Positions 21,949 to 33,895 are shown, numbered from the stretch's first letter. The stretch: 64,000 nucleotides of DNA from Heterotrichella gracilis (GCA_032358255.1 JAULBX010024850.1:1-64000), one strand, 5' to 3'. Notes: generated by a model from the sequence alone, not told the origin. A program made the numbers and translations.

Positions 21949-24704
21949 TCATGCTGTAGTTGCCTCGATGAGTGTGATGAGTCCTGCCAGTGCTGCCTCC
22001 TGGCGCACCACCCTCAGCCCCGCACCCTCCACCATCTCCCGCACCCGTTGGTTCCAGTAGCACCCCTTGCCACTGGCGGCAACCACACCCGCGGTCAGGT
22101 CCTGCACGGTAGGGTTTGGGTTCAGAAATGTAGGGTTTTGGTGAGGGTCTTTCGGGTGCAGCACGGTAGGGATTAGATTAAGAATATGAGGGTGTGGTGT
22201 GGAGCTGCAAAATGTCTCAACCTGATTTACACCAAGGTGCAGATGTGGCGTACACTGAAGCTCAGCATGGGAGCCTTCGTTGCAGCTGCGACTTCAAGAC
22301 CCTTAAGAAAAAGGGCGCGGCGTTGGGTTAAGGTTTCGAGCCATGCCAACATGGTGTCAATATACCCTATGAAATCGAAACCCTGTGCCCCAATACCTAC
22401 CTGGTAGGTCCCCAGCAGCGCAAAAGCCTATGTATACCCAATGCACGTAGATAACAGACCCTACCTGGTACACCCCCACCGGCACAAAAACCCTGTATAT
22501 ATCAAACCCACCTAAGGCCTGAACTCTAAACCCAACCTGATAGGCGCCTAGCGGTCCAATCCCCAACCCGGAGTGTTCCCCTGTTCTTAAAACCTAAACT
22601 GTAGGCCCATAACCCAAACCCTACCTGGTAGACGTCCATCGGCTCAATCCCATCCTGGTGTTTTCCCCTAGTCCTAAACCCTAAACCCTAGGCTCGCAAC
22701 CCTAAACCCTTACCTGGTAGGCGCCCAGCGGCGCAATCCCCGACCTCGAGTGTTCCAGCAGCAGCAGCTTCCCCCCCCGTTTCAACACGCGTGCCATCTC
22801 ACCCAGGGCCTGCTGCGGTTGGGGGATGACGCACAGGCTGAAGGTATCAACCACGCAATCGAAGGAAGAGGCGGGGTAGCTCAGCCGCTGCGCGTCACCT
22901 GAACACACACATGGAAGAAGGATTATTAGCTTTATAATTCTTTTGTATTTTCATAAATAACAGGCACCTTGCGCAATGCTCCATTCAGCTTCGGGACATG
23001 TGTTGTTGCATGGCCAATAAACTTTACATGGGGGTGGCCACCATGCAGTTGAAGGAAGATGGGGGGTAGCAAAGCCGCTGCGCATCATCTGAGCATACAA
23101 CAAGGGCGTTGTCTTGCACCTGTTGTGGTCACGGAAACTGGATCCTCATTTCCGGCATTAGAATATCCACAAAAAAACAGCAATGATCCCCCATGGAAAA
23201 CACACCCACCTTGCTCCAGCTTGACCCTTTCTCCAATCCCCAGAGAGTCCGCCTTGGTCCCCGCCATGGCCAGCATGCCCCCCGAAATGTCCATTCCTGT
23301 TATTGAAGCCACCCCCCTGGTAGGGTACAGCCCCAGGTTTATTCCAGTCCCCACCGCCACCTCCAGTACATCCCCATACGCGCGTGACAGCAGGTCCCGC
23401 CTCAATCGGTCCAACCCTAGGAGGTTCGCTAGGGGTCCGGCGTCTAGGTCGTCGTAAGACCCTACGTCAGGGTTTTCTAGGTGTCAGAGTAGGTGTTTTC
23501 TTCAACCTAGGGGGTTCGTGAAGGGTCCCGCATGGAGGTCCTGGTAAGACCCTACAGGGTTTTGGTGGGGGTCAGTGTGGGCTGTAACACACGCCACAGG
23601 TGGCAACCCGTCCTTGCATTGGTGCATGACCGCACAGTGGCATGGAAGGTTGGTGTGTCACAAAGCTGCGTGTGGTGGTCCAAGCATGACGAGCCCTGAT
23701 GGCACTCTCATTTCCCGAGGCATTACCCAAACCTTGCGGGAATTGAACCCCGCTCGCCCACCCGTAATTTCCCTGCATTTCACGAGTAACTAGCTGCTCT
23801 AGTGTATTCCACCAGAGCTCTACTGCTGGTCATCAGCACATTTCCCAGACACACCACTTGCCTGTCTTCCACTCTCACCCTGTCCCCGCCCCTTTTCCTG
23901 TGCACCCCTTGCCCATCCTTGCCCACCCCACTCACGGGCCTCACTTCACCCACTAGCGTTGTCCCCTCCATTCCTCGCCATCCCCGTGGTCGCCCCGCTG
24001 CTACCCCCCCTTCCTCCTGCCTTTTTCCCCCCGCGTGATGGCTTTCCTGATTGACTCCTTTTGGTGGGGGCTACGCGTAACTGCTATGCCGCCTTATGTA
24101 CGCCTTTGGCGTTTGTTTTCTTTTCTTTTCTACACATTAGCAAATGGGAGCCTCAGAGATATTTCGTACTTGAATTTTGAATGTTTTCAACTAAATCTAT
24201 CAGTCACCCACCTGCAAACCCATCATGGTCCAGCTGAACCTTTATAGGTGTTTAGGGTTTGAGGGTTTTGGGTTCCAGCTAGGGACGTGGGACCAAGGGG
24301 GTAGTTGGAGTATCAGTTGGCATCGCTGCAAGTTTCAATAATCAACTTCAAGTTTGATAGCACTCCTCATATCCCTAGACATTACAACCAACGAGCGGGC
24401 ATCGCATTTCTCGGCCACCCACCCCTCACCCACCTGCATACCCATCATAGTCCTGCTGCACCTGCTGGGTGTCTGCAGCGGCCAAGCTGCATGCCTCTTG
24501 GGCGCGAGGTACCAAGGGGGTGGTTGGAGTATCAACCAGGGGCGCGGCGCCAGGGGGCGATGCGCGTGCCTGGGCGGCATGAAGGGTTGTGAACCCTAGG
24601 GTAACGCAACCAAGGGAGGCAGTGAGAAGGACCTGTAGAGGGGAGGAAATCACTTGGAGTTGTGAACCTTGTGCCCAGCTGCGGCGTGGTTTTTTCATCA
24701 TCAT
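21949..24704 (-). CDS. UbiE/type-11 SAM-dependent methyltransferase with N-terminal targeting segment
   Basis: A class I methyltransferase of the UbiE/COQ5 type; the substrate is unknown. Exons 24704-24434, 23461-23210, 22898-22714 and 22101-21949 give 286 residues with all phases matching. SAM motif I is [10 protein letters not shown] (residues 121-130), followed by GMDISGGML (motif Post-I), [20 protein letters not shown] (motif II) and [15 protein letters not shown] (motif III). The N-terminus has basic residues (KKPRR), then a hydrophobic run ([13 protein letters not shown]) ending near AQARA, which suggests plastid, possibly thylakoid-lumen-side, targeting. The start is the first of three tandem ATGs at 24704. 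Three of the four exons have echoes beside them. Confidence 0.85.
22395..22711 (-). repeat. Four echoes of methyltransferase exon 3 end plus 5' splice site
   Basis: The parent exon end and donor (ACCTGGTAGGCGCC read on plus, near 22712) recurs near 22622, 22534, 22462 and 22398, spaced 89, 88, 72 and 64 bp. Each copy carries a donor-like sequence, 10-40 bases of exon and telomere-like CCTAAACC. Similarity falls with distance from the parent. Confidence 0.85.
23035..23100 (-). repeat. Upstream echo of methyltransferase exon 3 start
   Basis: About 60 bases match the exon 3 start and acceptor, sharing GGGGTAGC and GCCGCTGCGC. The copy is in the intron just before the parent in transcript direction. 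Confidence 0.7.
23495..23582 (-). repeat. Upstream echo of methyltransferase exon 2 start
   Basis: The stretch CCTAGG(A/G)GGTTCG through GGTCGTCGTAAGACCCTACG of the exon 2 start is repeated once upstream in transcript direction with about 75-80 percent identity, including the acceptor-like end. Confidence 0.75.
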
Positions 24705-27700
24705 GTCGTTCTGTATTGTGGGCAACTGGACTGCAGGGGGGGGATAGTGAGGTGGTAAGGGTTGGGTTTGGGTACCCTAGGGTTTGATCAACAGCACTGC
24801 CATGGTGGCCTTTGGCATGGCACAGGAAAGCTGAAACGGTTGGAAACTTTTGTATGCTTGCAGTGTTCATTGCATAGTGCACCACCTGTCCCGGGCAATG
24901 CATGCATATAGAATGCAGGCATGTTAGAGGCGCATATATACTGGATAGTCACTGGTGTGGAGCCACAGTACACCCACTGCCGGCAAGAAGCGTTTGGCAA
25001 TGTGTTCGGGCCTTGTAGTGGGGGTGAGGGGTGGGCCCCCATCAGTGAGGCTAGGTTTAGGGTTGGCTAGGACTAGGGTTAGCAATCGCCACCCGGGTAG
25101 CCTCAAGCTGCTAACACCTGCGGCAGATATGCCCTTGCACAGATGCCCACGAGAGGTACTGGTGTCAAGCGTGCGCCCACCTGGCGCCTGTCAATCCCCT
25201 GACAGGGTGGGGAGCTCCTCGTGGCCTCTAACGATGCTTGTTGGGGGTTGGTGTGCGCGTGGCAACTTATGACCTTGAGTGGTTGGCAGGTTGCCGCAGC
25301 TTGAGGCTCAAGGTGAGGCTTGGCAGGGCGGGCTGTGCACTGCGCTCGCTGCCTGGCGGTGATAGGAAGAGGTTTACTAGGCGTGCCATGGGCATCCCCA
25401 CCATACATGGCAGGAGTGCGTTGCATTGTCCAGGGGCTTGGAAGCTTGGTGGTGTGTGTGTGTGTGTATTGGTGAGAGCCTTAAGAGTAGTGCCAAACTG
25501 TGGTCAACGGATGACAGTGCAGTGGAGTAGGCTCGCTTTATTACAGTTGGGTGACATCAGCCCACAAACAATTGCCAAAAGGTGAGAGTCGGCTATGAAA
25601 CAGACGTACGGGAAAGTCGTATTGGTATTGTACATAAACAGCAGCCATGCCCTAGTGCCCACAGTGTCTATATGATACCAAAGAGTATCGCAACTCGAGT
25701 CACTCCTGTGCTTCCCTGTGGAAAAATTGAGTGTTTTCATAACTCAATACTTTCTATAGAGGCACTTTTCTATGAGCTAAGGCCCTAGCCTAAGGGGTGT
25801 ACTGCACTGGGAAGACTTACAATCAATTCGGTCGTAGTTTGAAGCTATCTAACGAGCTTGCCTCCTCCGTCAGCGCTATTCGAGTCGACCATTTGACTTC
25901 AATGGCATGCATATGCCGCGCGCGCGCGGAGAAAAAAACAGGCAACAAAATTTCAGGCGTAATGTCTCATACGCTGCTAGTTTTATTAGCGCAAGGTCGG
26001 GCACCATGTGTTGGCACACCGCCGAGCGGGTAGAGCATGAGAGGAAGCACTGCCATTGGACCATCATTGTTCAAGCGGCACTGCACTCAGGGTCTCTCCG
26101 TGGGGACGAGGGCTTTAGCTTGTGCCACAAAGCGTTAAAGAACGTGGGCTTGGGCGAGGTGGGTGAGGTGGGCGATGCCACAGGCTCCAGCGCGGAGTAG
26201 GTCTGCAAAAAATTCCGAAATTGAATACGATTGGGCGTCCAAAATCAGGTACCATGCTTTCAGGCACCTCAGGCAGGCACGCGCCACAAACGAATCACGC
26301 AAGGCAATGCAGTGGGCAGTCTGTAACGCAACGCTTTATTATGCTATAGGGAGGAGTTCCCTATCAGGAGGCAGTCACTCGTGGCAAAGGTGTGCACTGA
26401 AAGGGCAATGCATTCAGAGACGACACGTAAGGAAGCTCACCTGGTCCTGGCTGGTGTGCGAGGAAGCACAGCTCCTGGTCTCTTCGATGCTAGTCGAGGG
26501 TCTGACCTGGACCTTTCTGGGTGCCTTTGGAAGCGCCTGGGTGGCACCCACCTCCCCTGGTACCCCCCACCCTGGTCCCGCTGATCCCACCCGCTGCCTC
26601 TGCCGCTGCCACCCTTGGCCATACTCCTGGACAGGCACGGAAGCTCCAAAGGCACAGGAAATCGCAGCACCGCAGTGTGCGTAGTACTCTGAACACTCTT
26701 GACGAAGCATTGTACCCAGCTGGCAAGCAACTCTGTATTCAAACGCGGACTCTTTGAAGGCGATCCCAAGTGGGTTAAATGGCCAAATTGGCTGTCCGCA
26801 GTTGCCACGATAACAGTAGTGATTAGGAGGACTACTATGCAAGGCGGGACCAAAGGGGAACAACAAAGTTTTTTGAAGAGGTTGACGAGCTACAGAGCCA
26901 GGTCGGAGGTTTCGGTGCTAGCTGAAACAGTTGCGACAGGCAGGGTTTCAAGTTTCACAGGGTGTCGGACGTTGCCTTGTCGTTCACAGGAGGCAGGCTT
27001 CCTGGGAATGTGCACGTTGCTCGACTACGGGACCGCATTCTTGGTGTGTTTGTGTTCGACAAAGCCTGTTCAGTCCCTCTATTCTGCCTCGCAAGCGGAA
27101 GGCCGCGCAGCAAACACTTAGAATGCGAAGTGCCACCTGGGCATCACTTCCGTTGGGATCAGGCGTTGCGACAAAATGGCCCCAGTTTGACACCCCCGCT
27201 TGCACTAATACAACGCTTTCCAGGAGCACAATCACAGCAAGTGTACACATCGCTGCCCGTTCCAGAGCCTGCGCCGAAGTTACAGGTACTGAGAGATCCT
27301 CGGCCACGGCTGATCAGCAGGGATGGGAACACACCGATGGCTGCTGATTGGGAGTGGCATGTGGTTGGCATGTCAACACTTGTGCAGAATAAAAGGAACC
27401 CATTGGGAGCACTTCCTGCAGTGCAGCATCCTTCGCACAGCCCACAAACCTGGCCAGGTACAAGGCTCCATGTGCAACGATACTTCAATGCACATTTATA
27501 TCATACACACAGGGTCCCTCCCTGGGAGGAAATTGGGCACCTGAGGCGCAATACCCACTGACGGGCCAGGGGCCCAAATGGGCAGTTGAAGCGGGTCAAA
27601 CCCCAACATACTTGCTGCCCCTAAACTGTTTACCGTACAATATCATTCCTGAATAATTAGGCTTGTGGCGCAGCCCATCCTAAACCGTCACAACCCTGGC

Positions 27701-28023
27701 AAAACCCTAAACCCTCATCTGCTTGGCCCATTGCCTGACAGGCCACACATGTGCACCACCCCCAGCAGCCCAACCCATGGACTGCAAAAAACCCTAAATC
27801 CTAACCTTGAAACCTATCCCTCAACTGCCTGGTCCCCGTCCCCTGAAAGGCCACACTTGCACCACCCCCAACCCACCCCTGGACCAAACCCTAACCCTAA
27901 ACTCTAAACCCTTAACCTTGAATCCTCAGCTGCCTGGCCCCCGTCCCCCGACGGGCCACTCGTGCACCACCCTGTCCCCACACAGCCCAACCCCTGGAAT
28001 GCAAAACCCTAAACCCTAAAACC
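24705..28023. other. Gene-free region between methyltransferase and PLP enzyme genes
   Basis: About 3.3 kb. Open frames are common on both strands but short, overlapping and without family motifs. Positions 27700-28020 are downstream echoes of the PLP enzyme last exon. A tRNA A-box-like GCCGAGCGGGTAGAGC at about 26020 has no matching B box in a tRNA fold. I see no gene. Confidence 0.4.
27700..28020 (-). repeat. Three echoes downstream of PLP-enzyme stop codon
   Basis: The last 50-60 coding bases (CAACTGCCTGGTCCCCG on plus, parent near 28022) recur near 27924, 27819 and 27713, spaced 98, 105 and 106 bp. Each unit is closed by CCCTAAACCCTAAA-like sequence. All lie beyond the stop codon. Confidence 0.85.
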
Positions 28024-31000
28024 TCAACTGCCTGGTCCCCGCCCCCTGACTGGCCACACGTGCACCACCTTGTCCCCTCGCACCCCCACCAGCCAGTCAT
28101 ACATGTTGACTGTGGGGTCGCAGTGGCCAGGGATGAGGCGCAGCTGGGTGCCGAGGGGAGGGAGCTCGGGGGGGCCCTGCTGCCACACCTGCAGGGGGGG
28201 CATATCATGGTTGAGGAAAGGGCGCGCATATTCTGCGACTCAAAGGGTTGTGGTTCAAGGGACGCCTGGCATGGAAAGGGGCAATAGAAAGGATTCCTGT
28301 TCATACAGGTTGACAGTTGGGTTTCAGTGGCAAGGTATGAGGCGCAGCTGGGTGCCAAGGGGAGGGAGCTCGGGGGGACCCTGCTGCCACACCCGCGGGG
28401 TAGGTAGAATGATCGAGATATGGACATGTGTTTCCTGTAACCCGAAGGGAGAAAATTCAAGGACACAAACAAAACCCTGTTCTATAGGATGACACTTTGG
28501 TTGCAGTGGCTGGGTATGAGGTGTAGTTGGGTGCCCAGGGGGTTAAAACCTTGGTACCCACCTTTAAAATTTAGGGTTTCCTTCATTGCCCCCCCACCCC
28601 CCCACCCCTCCACCCCCCCCAATGCCTCCCCTGGCACCCACCTCTGGCCACAGCAGCATGCCATGTTCATCCCCTCCATTCCTGACCTCCACTTGCACCC
28701 CTTGGGTCTGCTCCGGGGGCAGCACCGGTGGCCCGGAATCGTAGGACACCGCCTTACCCCCCGCGTCAACCACCACCATGTGCCGCTCAGGGCTGCGGCT
28801 CATGACGGTGGTCAACACCCACAGGCTCTGCTCCCACTCACCCTGCAAAGGGGGGCACGTGGGCTAATGGCGGGATGCGTGCACGCATGAATGGGCAATG
28901 AAGGGCTGAAGCGAAAGCCAAGATCTGTTTTTAGGGTTGTATGAGGCTTCTTTGCAATGGTGGCATGACCAGAACCATGTGGCGAGCGGGGCTGCGGCCC
29001 ATGACGGTTGTCAGCACCCACAGGCTCTGCTCCCACTCGCCCTGCAAAAATGGACAAGTGGGCTGATGGCATGGGCAATGGAGGGCAGAAACGAAAGCCC
29101 AAATCGGGGCTTGGGGTTTAGGGTTTAGGATCTTGTGGAGCTTTTGCAATGGTGGCATGACCACCACCAAGTGGCGCTCAAAGCTGTGGCTCATGACGGT
29201 TGTGAGTACCCACAGGATCTGCTCCCACTCGCCCTGCAAAATGGACAAGTGGGCTGATTGGCGTGGTCATGCATGAGCAATGAAGGGCAGAGCCCAAAAG
29301 TCCAAGATCTGGATTTGGATTTTAGGGTTTAGGGTTTTGTGGAGCAACTGCAATGAAGTTCATGACCATTTCCATGCGCCGCTCAGGCTGTGGCACATGA
29401 GGGTTGTGAGAACCCACAGGCTCTGCTCCCATTCGCCCTGCACAGGAGGGGCATGGGGGCTGATGGCATGACCATGCATGCGCGGTGGAGGGCATAACTA
29501 AAAATGTGGGGTTAGGGTTTAAGGGTTAAGGGTTTTGTGGAGCATGTGCAATGAAGGTCATGACCACCACCAGGTGGCAAGCGGGGCTGCGGCAAGTTGA
29601 TTCCCTAATCTGTTCCCCAATCAGCATCCTTGAACTTGAGATGATGCCAGTAGCCGTTTCTCTTTGAAAAATATCTTGTTTTTATCACTCACCTGCCTGC
29701 CGTCCTCCTGCCAGTTATTGGCGTAATCCGCGTCGCCAAAGCAGAATGACCCCGGCTGCACCTCGGTGAACACTCCGCTGCCCGCCTCAATGCGGTAGCT
29801 CCCGCTGCCGCCACCTGGCAGTGGCATGCGAACACAATAACGATTATACTGCATGCTGTACTAACGCAATTCAGCATGCACCACCACAGTACAATTACGT
29901 CAGTACTTGCGCCATTTCAGCGGTGCAGCCAGATAAGCAGCCAGCTGCGCACCAGCGGCACTTCTAGCACAGTTCAGGCGTGGAGGATGCAGACATAACC
30001 AGCGCTTGAACCAACAGGCCCACACACGTAAACCCCACACAAAAGCTTGGCCTCATGCCCTTTATCGTAAATCCTACACATCCCGAGAGAACCTGTCACA
30101 TCCTAAACCCTAATGTTAAGCCCTATACCCTAAGCGCACCTGTCACCACCTCAGGCGCCAGGCCCTCCCCCCGCAGCAGCTCCACCGCCCTCCTCGTTTT
30201 CTCCACCACCTCCCCCACCTTGTGCTGCCGCTCCTCCACCTGTCTCACATGCTGCACACCGCCGTGGTAGGACTGGATGCCGCGGTACTCAATGCCTGCG
30301 GACGGGTGCAAAGCGCTGACATTTGGGTGAGGGGTGGAAGAATGTCACTGACTATTGGGTGTGGGATGGAAGAATAGGTACTCAATGGCTGCGGAGGGGT
30401 GCAAAGCGCTGACATTTGGGTGAGGAATAAGAGAATGCCGCGATGCTCAATGGCTGCGGAGGGGTGCAAAACGCTGACATTTGGGTGAGGGATTGGATAA
30501 TATCGTGATGCTCAATGCCTGCGAAGGGATGCAGATCCCTGACATTTAATAAAGGGTTGGGAGGACCTACGTGATACTCAAATGCCTGTGAAGGGGTACA
30601 CTGACCCTAATGCACATGCAACTCACAACCAGTGGCAGCATTGGCAGAAAAGATGCCCTACAAGAGCCACACACTACCCCTGCCACAGACCAGGGTTCAA
30701 CTCCACCATCTGCAACCAAATTCGTATAACACCATATGCTTTACTTCCCTCCCCTTCCACAACCCCATACCCCACCCACCCTGCGTGTTGCTGGCCAGAT
30801 GCGCTAGGCGAATCAGCGCTTCGTCGCCGTCCACGCCGCACCGGTCCTGCCCCGCGTTCATCTCGACTAACACGCCAACCTTGGTGCCCTGCCGCCGGCA
30901 CTCTGCTGCGATTGCCAGCAGGTTAGAAGGGTCATCCACGCACACAGACACCTTGGCACCTGCATACAAAAAAATGTTTCATCCTGGTTCCCACATATAT

Positions 31001-33895
31001 CCATATACACACACCAGGCACCCCATCAAGGATGGTGGCACCCATGGGATGATCTGTTCTAGGGTATTCTAGGGTTTATCTTGTTCCGATGTGGAGTTGG
31101 CACTCGGCTGCCATGGCCAGCAGGTTGGGAGGGTCATCCACGCACACCGACACCTTGGCACCTGCACGCATGGGATGATCTGTTCTAGGGTTTCCTAGGG
31201 TTTATGTTGTGCTGCCGGTGAGACATGGCGCTCTGCTGCCATGGCCAGCAGGTTGGGAGGGTCATCCACGCACACAGCACCTTGGCACCTGCATGCATGA
31301 AAATTTTCCACCTTGGGGTCCCACATATATCATCCTGCTACAAACACCAGGTGCACCCATCAAGCATGATGGCACCCATGGGATGATCTGTTCTAGGGTT
31401 TTCTAGGGTTTATGTTGTGCTGCCAGTGAGACATGGCGCTCTGCTGCCATGGCCAGGAGGTTGGAAGGGTCATCCACGCACACAGACACCTTGGCACCTG
31501 CACAAATGAAAATGTTTCACCTATAGGGTTTTCTAGGGTTCCCACATACATCATCCTGCTCACCCCATCAAGAATCATGGCACCCTTGGATGATATGTTC
31601 GAGGGTTTTCTAGGGTTTATGTTGTGTCGATGCAGAGATGGCGCTCTGCTGCAATGGCCAGCAGGTTAGAAGCGTCATCCACGCACACAGACACCTTGGC
31701 ACCTGCATGCTACCAGTTGTGTTCAGGATAGTGGGATTACCAGTTCCTAGGGTTTTAGCAGGGTTTGCCCTAGGGTTTACCTTGTGCCAGATGCCTTGAT
31801 ACGAGATAACACCGTGGCTGGTAACCAATTCCTAGGGTTTACATAGGGTTTGCCGTAGGGTTTACCTTGTGCCGCCAGCCCCACCAGTCGCCTGACCTTG
31901 TGCGGTGTGACAACTTCATTCGAAATGAACACATCATCGATGCCGCCCGCCACCATGGCTTCAGCTTCGCTCACCTTGGCAGGATGGAAAGCAAGTTCAG
32001 GGCTTTAGAGTCAGGATTTAGGGTTTAAGGGTCAGGGTCAGGGTTGGGGTCAGGGTTTTGGTTCGCCACCATGGCCTCAGCTTCGCTCACCTTGGCAGGA
32101 GAAACCCACAATTCAGGGTTTAGGGTCAGGGTTTGATTTATTTTCTGGCGGTGCATTCAAATGCACCCCATTTCTCAACCGATGCATGCCCTTTTAAGTA
32201 GGGCTAATGAGGGGGAGCTGTCATCTAGCCAGTGGAATCCGAGAAGGACCATGTGCACTGTCCCCGTTTCCTACCTTTTGGCAGCACACCCCTTGTGCTA
32301 TGGGCCCCAGCTCAGCTTGCTGCAAGCGCGCAATACCAGCACACTTGTGAGCCTGCATACCAGCACAGGGTAAGCACTATTTATTTCAATCATGAATTCT
32401 TTTAAATATATTACAAAGCTTGCTGCATGCACGCCCCACCAGGACACTTGTGGAGCCTGCATACAAGCACACATACGCTTGAATTTGGACTCGAATTTGC
32501 GTAATAGACGAGATTTTGGCATGAGAATGTTGGGCCGGTGTGGAATGGATGGGTGTCAACCTTGCTGTGTATGCCAGTACCACGCCGATGGTGTCTTCCT
32601 ATCCTGATTCTTGCACTTTCATGAAATGTTTCCTCCTGACCCGTTCCCCACCAAACCATGAACCCCATCACCCCCTCCCCCTTCTCACCACCCTTCACCT
32701 AAATCCACCTTCGTATACCTCCAATCCCAAACCCTAATCAAGGGTGTTGTACCTCCTACCTTTGCATGTGGCCGCACCATGACCCCCGCAAATTGGCTGG
32801 TCATCACGCGGCGCAGCTGGGCGCAGTTGCGGGAGAAGGCTGCAAAACACACACCGCAGCCATTGCACAACCAAGCACATATTGAAGATAATTGAATTTG
32901 CTTGGAATACTTAATAAACTAATATATATGTATATAAATCAAGCGCACTTGCGCTTTGCCCTGGGTGTGCAGTGCCCGCATATCCCACATGGCAATGGGT
33001 ACTCGAGCTGTGTAAATACATGCAGTCCACCGATCTAATCGGGTTAGCCATCCCTCCCACACAGCTTGCACCACCTAACTCTACCTTATCAACCACTGAG
33101 TGCGCAGGTTCTGGGGTGTTGGTTTTAGGGTTTAGGGTTTCACCCACCGTCCAGGTCTACCAGCAGTGCGGGTGTGTCCACGTCAGCAACTGAGTCGCCC
33201 ACGTGGGCAGTGGGGCGATCCACTGCCAGGCTCATATATGCCCTGTGGAGGAAAATGGAAGAGGGGTGGGGGGGTTGGGGGGAAATGAAGTCTGGGAAGG
33301 GGGGAGGAGGGTGTGTAGGGTTCCAGCCAAACCCTAACCCTGGCCCAGCAACGTTGGCTTGTGCGGTGTGAGACTGAGGCAGAATGTCTGGTTGGCGTGG
33401 GTGCCAGGGGGTGTGTGTATGCGCAAGGTAGGGGTGTGAACCAGTGGTAAACCCTAGCCTAGGGTGTTGGTGCATGTATACTGGGAGCATATGCATGCAT
33501 ACGGGGTGGGTGCTCCATTGGCAAGACGCAACAGCGATCAAACCCAAGTTGTCAGACAAGCTCAAGGCCTGTGACAGGGTGTGACCTTGTGGAGCGCTGC
33601 ACACATACCGTTGCCCTGTGGACGCTGCCCCGTACACCTGTTGTCGTGACACTCCCCTTGCTTTCATGGCAGCACTGGACCCCCATTGGTGCAACACAGG
33701 TGCTCCCAGCGGCTTGCGCAGCGCTTGGAGTAGGGACGCGTGGCAGGAGCTGACGGTGGTGGGCACCGGCGGGACGCGCGGTTGGAGGGCTGCAAGCGCA
33801 TGCATCCCCGCTATTGGTAGGTCAAGAAGGGTTCCAACTGGTGTGTAAGGGCACCGCAGTAGGGTCCAGGCGGCACCAGCCCGCAGCCCGCGCAT
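28024..33895 (-). CDS. PLP- and metal-dependent D-threonine aldolase / D-serine dehydratase-like enzyme
   Basis: Fold-type III enzyme of the alanine-racemase superfamily that cleaves D-threonine to glycine and acetaldehyde, or deaminates D-serine; the sequence does not decide which. Ten exons: 33895-33609, 33242-33148, 32839-32760, 32352-32275, 31974-31866, 30959-30780, 30295-30140, 29814-29693, 28842-28642, 28188-28024; 490 residues, all joins in phase. Motifs: DVDTPALLVDLD, RPHAK with the PLP lysine (about 154), GVCCQKVSEAEAM, SNEVV, LVEMNAGQDRCGV, YRGIQSYHGGVQH, TVMSRSPERHMVVVDAG, and the metal-binding LIPGHCDPTVN (His about 458, Cys about 459) near the C-terminus. The first about 97 residues are basic and Ala/Leu-rich, suggesting an organelle presequence. 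Seven exons have echoes in adjoining introns or 3' flank. Confidence 0.88.
28300..28560 (-). repeat. Two upstream echoes of PLP-enzyme last exon
   Basis: Copy 1 (about 28305-28410) keeps GAGGCGCAGCTGGGTGCC and the CCCTGCTGCCACACC acceptor-proximal part almost intact; copy 2 (about 28485-28550) is shorter and more decayed. Both lie upstream of the parent in transcript direction. Confidence 0.85.
28925..29610 (-). repeat. Echo array of PLP-enzyme exon 9 start, about 200-bp units
   Basis: The exon 9 start (parent acceptor at 28842) recurs with its acceptor near 29040, 29232 and 29436, spaced 199, 192 and 204 bp, plus a fourth partial copy near 29560. Each copy has 60-90 bases of exon (CACAGG(C/A)TCTGCTCCCA) and a telomere-like TTTAGGGTT run in the intronic half. 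Confidence 0.88.
30345..30610 (-). repeat. Echo array of PLP-enzyme exon 7 start, about 65-bp units
   Basis: The exon 7 start and acceptor (CTCAATGCCTGCGGA) recurs near 30382, 30447, 30512 and 30578 with spacings of about 92, 65, 65 and 66 bp. The copies also share the intronic GCTGACATTTGGGTGAGG. Confidence 0.85.
31085..31712 (-). repeat. Echo array of PLP-enzyme exon 6 start, four copies
   Basis: The exon 6 start with acceptor (CATCCACGCACACAGACACC and CTTGGCACCTGCA) recurs at about 31101-31170, 31211-31298, 31418-31504 and 31636-31710. Each copy keeps 55-65 exon bases and is followed by CTAGGGTTT-like DNA; exon similarity is high, but the copies stop before the rest of the exon. Confidence 0.9.
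32030..32110 (-). repeat. Upstream echo of PLP-enzyme exon 5 start
   Basis: CACCATGGC(C/T)TCAGCTTCG and CTCACCTTGGCAGGA of the exon 5 start and acceptor are repeated once just upstream in transcript direction, next to a degenerate TTTAGGGTCAGGG run. Confidence 0.8.
32425..32475 (-). repeat. Upstream echo of PLP-enzyme exon 4 start
   Basis: A single decayed copy of the exon 4 acceptor region, sharing ACACTTGTG and GAGCCTGCATAC with the parent at 32340-32360. Confidence 0.65.

Noticed and set aside
26020-26100. tRNA-like A box GCCGAGCGGGTAGAGC
   Set aside because: No anticodon arm or B box at proper spacing; does not fold as a tRNA.
26414-26866. Overlapping minus-strand open frames of 138-150 codons
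   Set aside because: Several frames are open at once with biased but unlike composition; no family motif.
17615-28024. True chromosome end
   Set aside because: Telomere-like runs are short, degenerate, in both orientations and flanked by genes on both sides, so they are interstitial.
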